From the NCBI RefSeq assembly GCF_001278055.1, contig NZ_CP010802.1, forward strand, positions 3,596,001-3,660,000: a stretch of DNA of 64,000 nucleotides. The letters are read 5' to 3'. Source of the DNA: Desulfuromonas soudanensis. Its GTDB lineage: Bacteria; Desulfobacterota; Desulfuromonadia; Desulfuromonadales; WTL. Shown here one piece after another: positions 39,914-47,885 of the stretch (position 1 is its first letter; each line of letters starts with the position of its first letter). Made by a program: the position numbers and the translations under genes. The notes below the pieces were generated by a model, which did not search any database, was not told where the DNA came from, and saw only the letters and a list, made by a program, of their open reading frames with translations.

Positions 39914-40900
39914 TCAGTTCAGGCGCAGCAGCTGGGGAGTGTTGCCCAGCACCGCTTGCGGAAGGCCTAGCGCCAGTTTCAATTGCAGGCTCTGGTCCCA
40001 GGGATTGTCGATAGCCGAGAGACGACGGATGGTAGCCAGGGGGAGACGCCCGAGTTGGAACCAGGGGGAGGTCAGGCCGGTGCAGGGGAGTGGCATGTCG
40101 GTGCCGAAATGGAGCCGGCTGTGCAGCTCCGGACGGGCAAGAACCCGCTGCAGGTGACCGAGGCGATTGATCTGGGTCAGGGCGGAGATGTCGGCATGGA
40201 GATGGGGATAGGCTGCAGCCAGACTCAGGAAACGCCCGAAGTTGCCCTCGCCGCCGTTGCGGCCGTTGCTGGCGCAGTGGGCGGCAATCACCGTCACCCC
40301 TTGCTCCAAAGGGAGACGCAGACGTTCTGGGTCGGCGAGGCGGTTGTCGGTGCGGGTGAAGGACTCCTCGTTTCCGGTGTGACTGAGCAACGGCAGTTTC
40401 AACTCGACAAGGCGCTTGTAGAAGGGGATCAGGGCCCGGTCGGCCGGGTCGATCCCCTGGATCGACGGCAGCCACTTCAGCAGCACCGCGCCATCGGCGA
40501 CTGCCGCGTCGAGTTGTTCCAGGGCGTCGCGGCGCCGGGGATTGACGCTGGCGCCAAAGAGGAGGTTGTTGTGTTCGCGGCAGGCCTGGGCGATGAAGGC
40601 GTTGGGGATGTAGAGTTCAGTCTTCTCTAGATCGAGGTGACCCTGGCCGTCGATGGCGCCATCGAGGGCGAAGACCACGGCCTTGTGCACATGCTGCGCG
40701 GCGGCCAGGCGTGCGGACATCCCCTGCAGCACCCGCATGTCTCCGTCCCGCTCCAGATCGGCGAAGGTGACGCCGAAGGCCCTGAGGTAAAAGCGGAACT
40801 TCCAGCTGTTGCGCAGTTGCGGCGCCACATGGCAGCCGCTGCCGCCGCCGCCGATTCCGGCCCCATGGGTATGAATGTCGATGACCATCGATTTGTCCAT
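39914..40900 (-). CDS. Amidohydrolase-fold metal-dependent hydrolase
   Basis: TIM-barrel hydrolase of 328 residues, first gene of the operon. Metal ligands are all seen: DIHTHG (HxH) near the N-terminus, LLSHTGNE, IAAHCAS and the late Asp in HFGTDMPL. This pattern matches the Amidohydro_2 (decarboxylase/hydrolase) group. ATG 40900 follows AAGGAGAGAATC and lies about 28 nt after the predicted sigma54 transcript start. Substrate unknown; in this setting a lipid-head or isoprenoid acid derivative is possible, but this is not shown. Confidence 0.8.
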   Translation of the reverse strand: MDKSMVIDIHTHGAGIGGGGSGCHVAPQLRNSWKFRFYLRAFGVTFADLERDGDMRVLQGMSARLAAAQHVHKAVVFALDGAIDGQGHLDLEKTELYIPNAFIAQACREHNNLLFGASVNPRRRDALEQLDAAVADGAVLLKWLPSIQGIDPADRALIPFYKRLVELKLPLLSHTGNEESFTRTDNRLADPERLRLPLEQGVTVIAAHCASNGRNGGEGNFGRFLSLAAAYPHLHADISALTQINRLGHLQRVLARPELHSRLHFGTDMPLPCTGLTSPWFQLGRLPLATIRRLSAIDNPWDQSLQLKLALGLPQAVLGNTPQLLRLN

Positions 40901-40938
40901 GATTCTCTCCTTGTCTCGTGATGACAGTCATGCCTTAC

Positions 40939-40952
40939 GCAGGAGTCGTGCC
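40939..40952 (-). promoter_or_regulatory. Sigma54 promoter of the lipid operon
   Basis: Minus-strand GGCACG-ACTC-CTGC, with the GG and GC exactly 10 nt apart, as in the -24/-12 consensus. It lies 39 nt before the first start codon and between this operon and a divergent sigma54 activator gene. The match is strong at the two invariant dinucleotides and slightly off at -13. Confidence 0.75.
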
Positions 40953-41038
40953 GAAAATGGCAAGCGTTGCTATCATGGTGAATTTACAGCAAAAGTAAAG
41001 GATTATCTCTTTTTCATTGTTAGGAGGTCACGGCAGAC

Positions 41039-41067
41039 TTGACAAAAAATGAACATTAGCCTTACAT
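41039..41067 (+). promoter_or_regulatory. Candidate sigma70 promoter for the divergent activator
   Basis: Perfect -35 TTGACA, 17-nt spacer, weak -10 TTACAT. The predicted start would fall at or next to the ATG at 41075, implying a nearly leaderless message; a later start codon is possible. Confidence 0.3.
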
Positions 41068-41074
41068 TCCGTGC

Positions 41075-42544
41075 ATGAATAATACCCTCACCCTAGGCCC
41101 AGCGGATCGTGAGTTTTTCACGATGATTGCCCGAGCGTCCTTCGCCAACCCCTTCGGCTCCGAGCGGGAGGATCTCGATCGGCGCATCGCCGGGGTCGAT
41201 ATTCCCCTCGACCGGAACGAGCTCTATGCACGGGCGGTGGACCGGGCCGAGGCTGCTCTGCGGCGACTGGAGGTCGATGGCCGGGTGGACCTGACCCGCT
41301 ACCGCAGTGAAGACCAGGATGTCTTGCGCACAGTCTGTCTCTTCGACATCTATCATCGCTACCGCGAGGCGTTCGACGCCTCTATCCAGCAGCAGATCGC
41401 CGCCGGCGACGCCCCCTGCCAGATCCCCTTTGCCCCCGAGATCTTCTCCCTCCTCGCGCAACGGGGCTTTGCCGACGACGAAATCCTCCGTTACTTCGCC
41501 ATCTTCTACCAGCTCCGGCGTGCTTTTTATTTCATCGAAGGAACCTTGCTCGGGCTCTCCCCGTCGATGAACACCCTGCGGCGGAACCTCTGGAACTGCA
41601 TCTTTACTGCCGATATCGGCCGCTATGAGACCCTCCTCTGGGACAGGATGGAGGACTTTTCGACCCTGCTCCTCGGCGAAACCGGCACCGGCAAGGGGGC
41701 GGCGGCCGCCGCCATCGGCCGCTCGGGCTTCATCCCCTTCGAGGAGCGCAAGGGGTGCTTCAGCGAGAGCTTCACCCGCAACTTCATCCACCTCAATCTT
41801 TCCCAGTATCCCGAAGCGCTCATCGAGTCGGAACTCTTCGGCCACAAAAAGGGGGCCTTCACCGGCGCCATCGTCGACCACCCCGGAGCTTTTTCCCGCT
41901 GCACCCCCCATGGCTCGATTTTTCTCGACGAAATCGGCGATCTCTCCATCCCGGTGCAGATCAAGCTCCTGCAGATCCTGCAGGAACGCATTTTTTCTCC
42001 GGTGGGGAGCCATGACCGTCAGCGTTTTCACGGTCGGGTCATTGCCGCCACCCACAAGCCCCTCGAGGCGATGCGCCGAACCGGGCAATTTCGCGACGAC
42101 TTTTACTATCGACTCTGCTCCGATATCATCGTCGTGCCGCCTTTGCGCCAACGCCTGCGTGAAGAACCACGGGAACTCACCGAGATGGTGAGCGGAATTC
42201 TCTCCCGGATGCTCGGCTCTTCAGGGCTGAGGTTGGTTGATTTCGTCTGTGCCACCCTGACGCGGTCGGTCGCACCCGACTACCCCTGGCCCGGCAATGT
42301 CCGCGAACTCGAACAGGCGGTGCGCCGCATCCTCGTGACCGAGGATTTCCGAGGCGAAACCCCACCGACGGCGGCCAACGGGAAACAGCAGTTCTTGATT
42401 GACATCGATGCCGGGGCCCTCAATGCCCGGGAACTCCAGGCCTGCTATTGCCGCCTTCTTTACCAACGCCACGGCACCATCGAGGAAGTCGCCCGCCGCA
42501 CCGACCTTGATCGCAGAACGGTCAAGAAGTACCTCGGAGATTGA
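41075..42544 (+). CDS. Sigma54 enhancer-binding protein with unrecognised N-terminal domain
   Basis: Regulator of 489 residues. The N-terminal part (about 1-185) is mostly helical and I match it to no receiver, PAS or GAF domain. It contains YRSEDQDVLRTVCLFDIYHRY and YQLRRAFYFIEGTLLGLSPS. The AAA+ core is complete: GETGTGKG (Walker A), ESELFGHKKGAFTGAI (sigma54 contact loop) and GSIFLDEIGDLS (Walker B). The C-terminus ends in an HTH (EEVARRTDLDRRTVKKYL). It is transcribed away from the lipid operon, whose promoter is sigma54-type, so it is its likely activator. The lack of a receiver suggests a small-molecule or protein signal sensed by the novel domain. Confidence 0.88.
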   Translation: MNNTLTLGPADREFFTMIARASFANPFGSEREDLDRRIAGVDIPLDRNELYARAVDRAEAALRRLEVDGRVDLTRYRSEDQDVLRTVCLFDIYHRYREAFDASIQQQIAAGDAPCQIPFAPEIFSLLAQRGFADDEILRYFAIFYQLRRAFYFIEGTLLGLSPSMNTLRRNLWNCIFTADIGRYETLLWDRMEDFSTLLLGETGTGKGAAAAAIGRSGFIPFEERKGCFSESFTRNFIHLNLSQYPEALIESELFGHKKGAFTGAIVDHPGAFSRCTPHGSIFLDEIGDLSIPVQIKLLQILQERIFSPVGSHDRQRFHGRVIAATHKPLEAMRRTGQFRDDFYYRLCSDIIVVPPLRQRLREEPRELTEMVSGILSRMLGSSGLRLVDFVCATLTRSVAPDYPWPGNVRELEQAVRRILVTEDFRGETPPTAANGKQQFLIDIDAGALNARELQACYCRLLYQRHGTIEEVARRTDLDRRTVKKYLGD

Positions 42545-42975
42545 AAGAGAAGCTTGGCGTGCCCTGGTTTTTTGAATAGGACATTCGATCGGCAGGAAGA
42601 GGCCAGGGATTGTCCCTGCCCGGCATGTGGGCCGCATGCATTAAAGGAAGCAAAGTGTATATTCATGCTCGATGGATGCACCAGAAAATCCTTGGGATCC
42701 GGGTTGGCATTTGGACATCCCGGGTTGGCATAGTATGCTGACGCGCGATTTGCACGTTTCAGGACACGCACCCTTTGATTCCAATCCTTCCGCAATCGTC
42801 CCTGCCCGACATGACGAATGGACAGCAATCACCCCCCAAGGAGCCTGGGGGTAGTCAATTTCGCCTTCGCCCTCTAAATACCCAGGAGGATCTCACCGAG
42901 AACGGCAAGAGCACCCCTCAACGATGGCTTGGACTCGTTTGGCAACCACGATGTGAACAAGGAGATTGGATCCGC
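42545..42975. other. Intergenic region with short direct repeats
   Basis: About 430 nt with no convincing gene. It holds CAGGGA-TTG-TCCCTG just after the regulator gene, which is hairpin-like but lacks a T-run. A 19-nt near-repeat (17 of 19 bases the same) occurs at 42609-42627 and 42795-42813. GGGTTGGCAT occurs twice, at 42701 and 42722, exactly 21 nt apart, which places both copies on one face of the helix. Confidence 0.5.
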
Positions 42976-43239
42976 ATGGACATCGAGAAGATCAAGGTGG
43001 AGACGGAAAACGATCAGACCCTGGAGGTCGTGGTCACCAGCAAGAAAGCCGACGCCATCTGGATCGTCCTCGGCGAAGGGCTCCACAACGTCAAGTGCAA
43101 GCTCACCCCCACCCGCAACAACCTCGCCTACGTCGGAAGCCTGATGGGGCGCGAGATCCTCTATCATCGAAGCGTCAAGGAGGTTTCGGCCGACATCGCA
43201 AAACACAATCGCGAGCCGATCATGCCGGTGAAGCGCTGA
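42976..43239 (+). CDS. Small protein of unknown function
   Basis: Protein of 87 residues (MDIEKIKVETENDQ...), with the middle part KADAIWIVLGEGLHNVKCKL and a C-terminal EPIMPVKR. It is predicted to be a small soluble alpha/beta protein with no signal or membrane segment. GGAG lies about 12 nt before ATG 42976. The 49-nt gap to the next small gene suggests co-transcription. I recognise no family. Coding is supported by uneven base use at the third codon position and by the neighbouring gene spacing. Confidence 0.6.
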   Translation: MDIEKIKVETENDQTLEVVVTSKKADAIWIVLGEGLHNVKCKLTPTRNNLAYVGSLMGREILYHRSVKEVSADIAKHNREPIMPVKR

Positions 43240-43287
43240 CCGGTTCAGGGGAGATTTTTCCCTCCACTACATTCACAGGAGTTCACC

Positions 43288-43476
43288 ATGCCGATCATCG
43301 CCATCGAAGGGCCACCCATCGCCGATCTCAATGTCCGCCGCAAACTGGTCAGTGAATTGACGTCCGCCGCCGCCCGGGCCTACGCCCTGCCGGAAGAAAA
43401 AATCATTGTCCTTATCCGCGAAAACACCCCGGAACAGGTGGCCGTCGGCGGCAAGCTGCTCGCTGACCTGAGATAA
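43288..43476 (+). CDS. 4-oxalocrotonate tautomerase-like protein
   Basis: Protein of 62 residues starting MPIIAIEGPP, where the Pro after the initiator Met would be the catalytic base. The length and the pattern RRKLVSELTSAAARAYALPEEKIIVLIRE and NTPEQVAVGG match the tautomerase superfamily. A ribosome site (AGGAGTTCACC) lies before the ATG. It probably forms a small oligomer that moves double bonds in keto-enol compounds. No pathway partner here tells the substrate. A strong terminator follows 15 nt after the stop. Confidence 0.88.
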   Translation: MPIIAIEGPPIADLNVRRKLVSELTSAAARAYALPEEKIIVLIRENTPEQVAVGGKLLADLR

Positions 43477-43491
43477 CGTCTCCGGGACAGC

Positions 43492-43534
43492 AAAAAAAAA
43501 GAGCCGGCTGCTTCACGCAGCCGGCTCTTTTTTT
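43492..43534. terminator. Bidirectional rho-independent terminator
   Basis: Eleven-base-pair stem GAGCCGGCTGC / GCAGCCGGCTC with a TTCAC loop, A-run on the left and T-run on the right. It sits between convergent genes (tautomerase and double-GAF protein), so it can act both ways. Confidence 0.93.
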
Positions 43535-43552
43535 CCTCGGATTTTCTTTTTT

Positions 43553-44725
43553 TCAGCTTTCCGGCTCCCGCAGATACCCGAGCGTCGCATTCCAGAACGA
43601 CAGGTCGTAATGGGTCTTCTCGAAAAGGCGGGCATTGACGATGACGATCCCGGCAATTTCGGCGACGGCCGAAAGGAAGGTGACGTCCTCCTGGCTGTAG
43701 GCCCGCGGCCGATCCGAGTAGACCCTCAGCACACCGATCACCCGATGCCGGGCGATGATCGGCAGAGAGAGAATCGAGGCGATCCCCTCGGCCACGGTCT
43801 GCTTCGGGTATTCGAGGCGCGGATCGCTACCGGTGTCGGCGATGAGGACCGGAATCCCCTCAAGGGTCTCGCGGATGCTTCTGTCGGCATGGGGCGACCC
43901 CTTGGCCAGGAAGCGGTCGCTGAGCCCCCGGGCGGCCAGGAGTTCCAGCTCGTTGGAGACTTCGTTGATCAGGCGCAGGGCCGCCGCCTTGGCGTGCATC
44001 AGTCCCATCACCCGCTCGATGATCAGCTGCATCAACTCGCGGGAATCGAGGGTCGAGAGCATGGCCCGGGTGATTTCGTGCAGGGCGCGGAAATATTCGA
44101 GGCTGCGCCCTGTCTCCCCGGGGACGGAGGCGAAGGGACGGGTCTGCTCCTCGACCTCGGCCGGCGCGCCGGTGAGTTCGACGCCGACATCCTGAAGCAG
44201 GGCCGAGAGCTTGACCCCTTGGGCCTTGTAGAGCCGGGCATTGACGATGGCCAGGGCGCCGAGTTCGGCCATCGCCGAGACCAGTTCGATCTCTTCGTCG
44301 GTGAAGGTTCGGCGCTCGGCGCTGTAGAGACGCAGCACGCCGATGGCCCTGCCGGAGGCGACCAGCGGCAGCGACAGCAGGGTGTTGATCCCTTCGGATC
44401 GCAGCTCGTCGCGATACTGGATGCGCGGGTCGTCGTAGGCATCCTGAATGCAGACGACCTTCCCGTCGAGGACCTCGGGGACGCTGAGGTCGGCGTTGAG
44501 CGCCCCCTTGTTGAGATAGGCCTCGCTCAGGCCGCAGGACGCCATCTGTTCCAGACGGTGGGTCTCCTCGTCGACGAGCCGCAGGCTCCCCCCCCTGACG
44601 TGCAGCGCCGCAACGGAGCGTTCGACCAGCGTCTCGAGCGTGACCTGCAGCGACGAAGAGGAGAGGATCGTCTGCGCCGCTTCGTAAAACAGTTTAAAAT
44701 AGGCGACTGACTGGCTTTGCGGCAT
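43553..44725 (-). CDS. Double-GAF-domain protein
   Basis: Soluble protein of 390 residues with two GAF domains (about 20-165 and 210-375). The second repeats key features of the first: a helix, then RLINEVSNELELLAARGLS in place of RLVDEETHRLEQMASCGLS, and INTLLSLPLVASGRAIGVLRLY beside IASILSLPIIARHRVIGVLRVY. No kinase, cyclase or HTH output follows, so it may act through binding a partner or modulate a separate regulator. The ligand is unknown. The duplication is plainly internal. Between two terminators it forms a single-gene unit. Confidence 0.85.
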   Translation of the reverse strand: MPQSQSVAYFKLFYEAAQTILSSSSLQVTLETLVERSVAALHVRGGSLRLVDEETHRLEQMASCGLSEAYLNKGALNADLSVPEVLDGKVVCIQDAYDDPRIQYRDELRSEGINTLLSLPLVASGRAIGVLRLYSAERRTFTDEEIELVSAMAELGALAIVNARLYKAQGVKLSALLQDVGVELTGAPAEVEEQTRPFASVPGETGRSLEYFRALHEITRAMLSTLDSRELMQLIIERVMGLMHAKAAALRLINEVSNELELLAARGLSDRFLAKGSPHADRSIRETLEGIPVLIADTGSDPRLEYPKQTVAEGIASILSLPIIARHRVIGVLRVYSDRPRAYSQEDVTFLSAVAEIAGIVIVNARLFEKTHYDLSFWNATLGYLREPES

Positions 44726-44905
44726 GGGAGGATAATCTCCATCGAGAGAATTGAGACCGTGTTCTATTTTAGTATAACGGTAAATCCGGACAAGGAGAAG
44801 GGATTTTTCAGAAACTCCCCCGGATGGGTCGATTTTACCCCTTGGACGCGAATCCGCTCACCCTAGGACGAAACGACATCCTGGAGTTCGCATCGATGGC
44901 TCAAT

Positions 44906-44945
44906 AAAAAGGGGGCAGGCTGTGGAAAACAGCTTGCCCCCTTTT
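44906..44945. terminator. Terminator between the GAF and PstS-like genes
   Basis: Stem of GGGGGCAGGCTGT with ACAGCTTGCCCCC (one mismatch pair), GGAAA loop and A/T runs on both sides. It lies just after the PstS-like gene, which runs leftwards. Confidence 0.88.
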
Positions 44946-44969
44946 CCTTTTATCGATAACCGGACTCTA

Positions 44970-45761
44970 TCAAATGAGCGGCACGCCCCCCGCCTTTTTG
45001 ATGGCATCATGGGCCGCCGGAGAGGTGGCGAATTCGACGAACGCCTTGACATCACCCTGGAAATTATTTTGTTTAAAAACAAAGGAGAGAATGCCGAAAG
45101 CGGGATATCCCTTCTGCTCAGGGGCCATGCCGTCGATTTTCAACACCTTGAGCTTTCCGGCGATGGCGACATCGAGGGGTCCGAATCCGATGCTCCCCGG
45201 GGTAAAGAGGATTGCTTTAACCATGTGCGGCGTCTTGTTCATGATCCGGGCCCTGTCGCTCAGAACGATATCCTTGAAGCCGGGGAAGGTTTGCATCAGG
45301 TTCTGCAAGGAGCTGTCGCCGTCTTCGCGCCTGAAAACTTCGATTTCCCCATCGATGCCGCCGACGGCCTTCCAGTTGGTGATTTTTCCGGCATATATGT
45401 CGAGAATCTGGCGGCTGCTCAGGCCGTCGATTCCGATGGCCGGATCGACGAAAAAAACCGTCGGCACCCGAACGAAATTCACGGTGGTCAAGCCGTAGTG
45501 CTGTTCCTTGTCCTTGATCGGGCGGGCCACCCGGGCGATCAGCGCCTTGTCGGTCCCGACAACCTCGATCCCTCCCGATGAACCGATGCTTTGCGGCACC
45601 CTGACCTCGACTCCGGTGGCCGCGGTGAAGGCCTCGCCGACGGCGGCAAGGATATTGACGCCGTCACCCGTCCCGGGAATATCGATCCTGGCACCCATCG
45701 CCGGTGTAGCCAAAGTGAGCAGCAGCAGACCGAGTCCCAGTTTACGTAATCCTTTTTTCAC
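44970..45761 (-). CDS. PstS-like periplasmic phosphate-binding protein
   Basis: Substrate-binding protein of 263 residues. A signal peptide (LGLGLLLLTLATPAMGA) and the PstS-like order of motifs are clear: GTGDGVNILAAVGEAF, VPQSIGSSGGIE, RPIKDKEQ, DIYAGKITNWKAVGG, IEVFRREDGDSS and FGPLDVAIAG. GTG start 45761 follows AAGGAGAATGCCGC. The family binds phosphate or related anions. No pstCAB genes or PhoU are beside it, so it may be a lone phosphate sensor or scavenger. The ligand is inferred from similarity to PstS. Confidence 0.8.
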   Translation of the reverse strand: MKKGLRKLGLGLLLLTLATPAMGARIDIPGTGDGVNILAAVGEAFTAATGVEVRVPQSIGSSGGIEVVGTDKALIARVARPIKDKEQHYGLTTVNFVRVPTVFFVDPAIGIDGLSSRQILDIYAGKITNWKAVGGIDGEIEVFRREDGDSSLQNLMQTFPGFKDIVLSDRARIMNKTPHMVKAILFTPGSIGFGPLDVAIAGKLKVLKIDGMAPEQKGYPAFGILSFVFKQNNFQGDVKAFVEFATSPAAHDAIKKAGGVPLI

Positions 45762-45909
45762 GCGGCATTCTCCTTTTTTGGCCTGCAGGGGACAGAACTA
45801 TCCATTCGATTCCGCAACAGTAGCCTTATAAGGGTCCCTCGGCAATTGAAATTTACTCGGTGGAGAATTTTGCGCCCTCTCCTCGGAAGGAACCGATAGC
45901 CCCCTCCGC

Positions 45910-45939
45910 TTGACTCTGCCTCATCCCCTCGCCTACACT
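45910..45939 (+). promoter_or_regulatory. Sigma70-like promoter of the group 3b hydrogenase operon
   Basis: TTGACT, 18-nt spacer, TACACT. The expected start is near 45946, with the operon ATG at 45990 and GGAAGGG before it. No sigma54-type site was seen, unlike the Hyb operon. Confidence 0.5.
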
Positions 45940-45989
45940 GGAAAACTTCGGCGCCAGGCGCCCGCGATCCCTCCAGGAAGGGTCCTTCG

Positions 45990-47885
45990 ATGAACCGCCC
46001 CATCTCTCCCTCTGCCGCTCCCCCGTCGTCCGGCGGAACCCCCTGGCGACCGATCAGCCGCGGCGAAATCGAACGCTTCGCCCGGGCCCTGTCCAGCGCC
46101 TACGAGGTGGTCGGGGTGCAGCGCCTGCGGGGACGCCTGACCCTGGAGCGCCTCGACGATCCAGCCGAACTCCTCCTCGAGTTCCCCCCCCGGGTCCACT
46201 CACCGAAAAAGTACCTCTTTCCCCACTGGGAGAAGCTTTTCCGCTTCCGCCTCGGCGGCCGGGTCCTCCTCGAGGCGGAAAAAGCGGCGGCACCGCGGGT
46301 GATCTTCGGCATGCACCCCTGCGACCTGCATGCGGTGCGGGTTCTCGACGACTGCCTCTTCGAGGGGGAAGCCGACAGCGCCTACCGGGCGAAGCGGGAG
46401 GCAACGATTTTGATCGGGGTCGACTGCGTCCCCGACGAGCACTGCTTCTGCACCAGCATGGGGACCGACCGGGTCGCCGGCGGCTTCGACCTCTTTCTCC
46501 ATAAGGTCGACGGCGGGTACCTGGCCCAGACGGGGAGCGAACGAGGCGAAGCCCTCCTCGGCCGCTACCTCCCCCAGGTCGCCCTTCGCCCCGGGGAACC
46601 GCCTCTCCCCCTACAGGTCAAGCAGACGCAGAGCGCCCTGCGCTTCTCCGTGGAGTCCCTGGCCCCCCTCCTCGAAGGGGTCTACGACCACCCCCTGTGG
46701 GGGGAACTGGGGGAGAAGTGCCTCGGCTGCGGCGCCTGCACCCTTCTGTGCCCCTCCTGCTACTGTTTCAACGTCCAGGACCGCCTCGACCTCGACCTCG
46801 AGGGGGGGGAACGGCTGCGGACCTGGGATTCCTGCCAGCTCGACCAGTTCAGCAAGGTCGCCGGCGGGGGCGACTTCCGCGCCGATCAGGCCGACCGCCA
46901 GCGCCACCGCTTTTTCCGCAAGTACAAGTACCTCTGGGAAAAACACCAGCGCACCGCCTGTGTCGGCTGCGGCCGGTGCAGCCGCGAATGCCTGAGCCGC
47001 ATCGACCCGCCTTCGGTCCTCAACCGCCTCTTTACCGCCGAGGCCCTGCCGGAGATCCCGGAGACTCCGGGGGGGGAGTACCACCCACAGCTGGCGGAGG
47101 TGGTCGGGGTGGAGACCCTCACCGAAGGCGAACGGGGATTGCGGCTGCGGCTCGACGCGCCGCTGGCCTTTGCTCCCGGCGCCTTCATGGAAGTCTCCGT
47201 CTTCGGCCTCGGCGAGGCCCCCTTCACCATCGCCTCGCCGCCGGACGGCACCTGCGAAATCGACCTTGTGGTGCGCGCCGCCGGAGCCCTCACCTGCGCC
47301 CTGCACCGTCTCAAGCCCGGCGACACCGTCGGGGTGCGCGGCCCCTTCGGCAGCGGCTTCCCGGTGGATCGCTTCCTCGGCCGCGACGTGCTGCTGATCG
47401 CCGGCGGACTGGGGCTGGTGACCCTGCGCTCGCTCCTCCTGACGATCCTTGCCCGCCGCGGCGAGTTCGGCCGGGTTCTCCTCCTCTGCGGCGCGCGCTC
47501 CCCCGAGGCCTTCCTCTTTCGTCACGACCTTCTGCGGTGGCACCGCGAGGGGATTCTCGACTGCCGGTTCACCGTCAGCGACGGCGGGGACGCCTGGAGC
47601 GGCGCCGTCGGCGACGTCACCGTGCTGCTGCGCGATCTCGACCTGGCGCCGCAACGCACCACCGCCGCGGTCTCCGGCCCCCCGGGGATGTACCGTTTCG
47701 TCAATCCCCTCCTGCTCCGCCTCGGGATCCCCGAGGAGGCGATCTATCTCAACCTCGAGCGCCACATGAAGTGCGGCCTCGGCAAGTGCGGCAAGTGCCG
47801 GATCAACGACATCTGCGTCTGCGAGTGCGGACCGATCTTTTCCTACGACCGGGTGCGGCACCTGCGGGAGGCCATCGAACGATGA
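45990..47885 (+). CDS. Fused beta-gamma subunit of group 3b-like (sulf)hydrogenase
   Basis: Protein of 631 residues. The N-terminal part (about 1-350) matches the HydB iron-sulfur subunit: KSPKKYLFPHW-like HSPKKYLFP, FGMHPCDLHAV, and two 4Fe-4S motifs, CLGCGACTLLCPSCYCFN and CVGCGRCSRECLSRIDP. The C-terminal part (about 360-631) is a HydG-type FAD/NAD(P) diaphorase: APFTIASPP (flavin), IAGGLGLVTLRSLL (nucleotide), and a C-terminal 2Fe-2S motif CGLGKCGKCRINDICVCECG. It would link the NiFe dimer to NAD(P)H. In Pyrococcus these are separate beta and gamma subunits, so this is a fusion. It overlaps the small-subunit gene by 4 nt. Confidence 0.9.
   Translation: MNRPISPSAAPPSSGGTPWRPISRGEIERFARALSSAYEVVGVQRLRGRLTLERLDDPAELLLEFPPRVHSPKKYLFPHWEKLFRFRLGGRVLLEAEKAAAPRVIFGMHPCDLHAVRVLDDCLFEGEADSAYRAKREATILIGVDCVPDEHCFCTSMGTDRVAGGFDLFLHKVDGGYLAQTGSERGEALLGRYLPQVALRPGEPPLPLQVKQTQSALRFSVESLAPLLEGVYDHPLWGELGEKCLGCGACTLLCPSCYCFNVQDRLDLDLEGGERLRTWDSCQLDQFSKVAGGGDFRADQADRQRHRFFRKYKYLWEKHQRTACVGCGRCSRECLSRIDPPSVLNRLFTAEALPEIPETPGGEYHPQLAEVVGVETLTEGERGLRLRLDAPLAFAPGAFMEVSVFGLGEAPFTIASPPDGTCEIDLVVRAAGALTCALHRLKPGDTVGVRGPFGSGFPVDRFLGRDVLLIAGGLGLVTLRSLLLTILARRGEFGRVLLLCGARSPEAFLFRHDLLRWHREGILDCRFTVSDGGDAWSGAVGDVTVLLRDLDLAPQRTTAAVSGPPGMYRFVNPLLLRLGIPEEAIYLNLERHMKCGLGKCGKCRINDICVCECGPIFSYDRVRHLREAIER

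Noticed and set aside
40958-40971. Second sigma54 promoter on the plus strand (TGGCAAGCGTTGCT)
   Set aside because: Spacing between GG and GC is 8 nt, too short; it is better read as a short palindrome.
42700-42741. Sigma54 promoter at TTGGCATAGTATGC
   Set aside because: GG and GC are only 8 nt apart; sigma54 needs 10.
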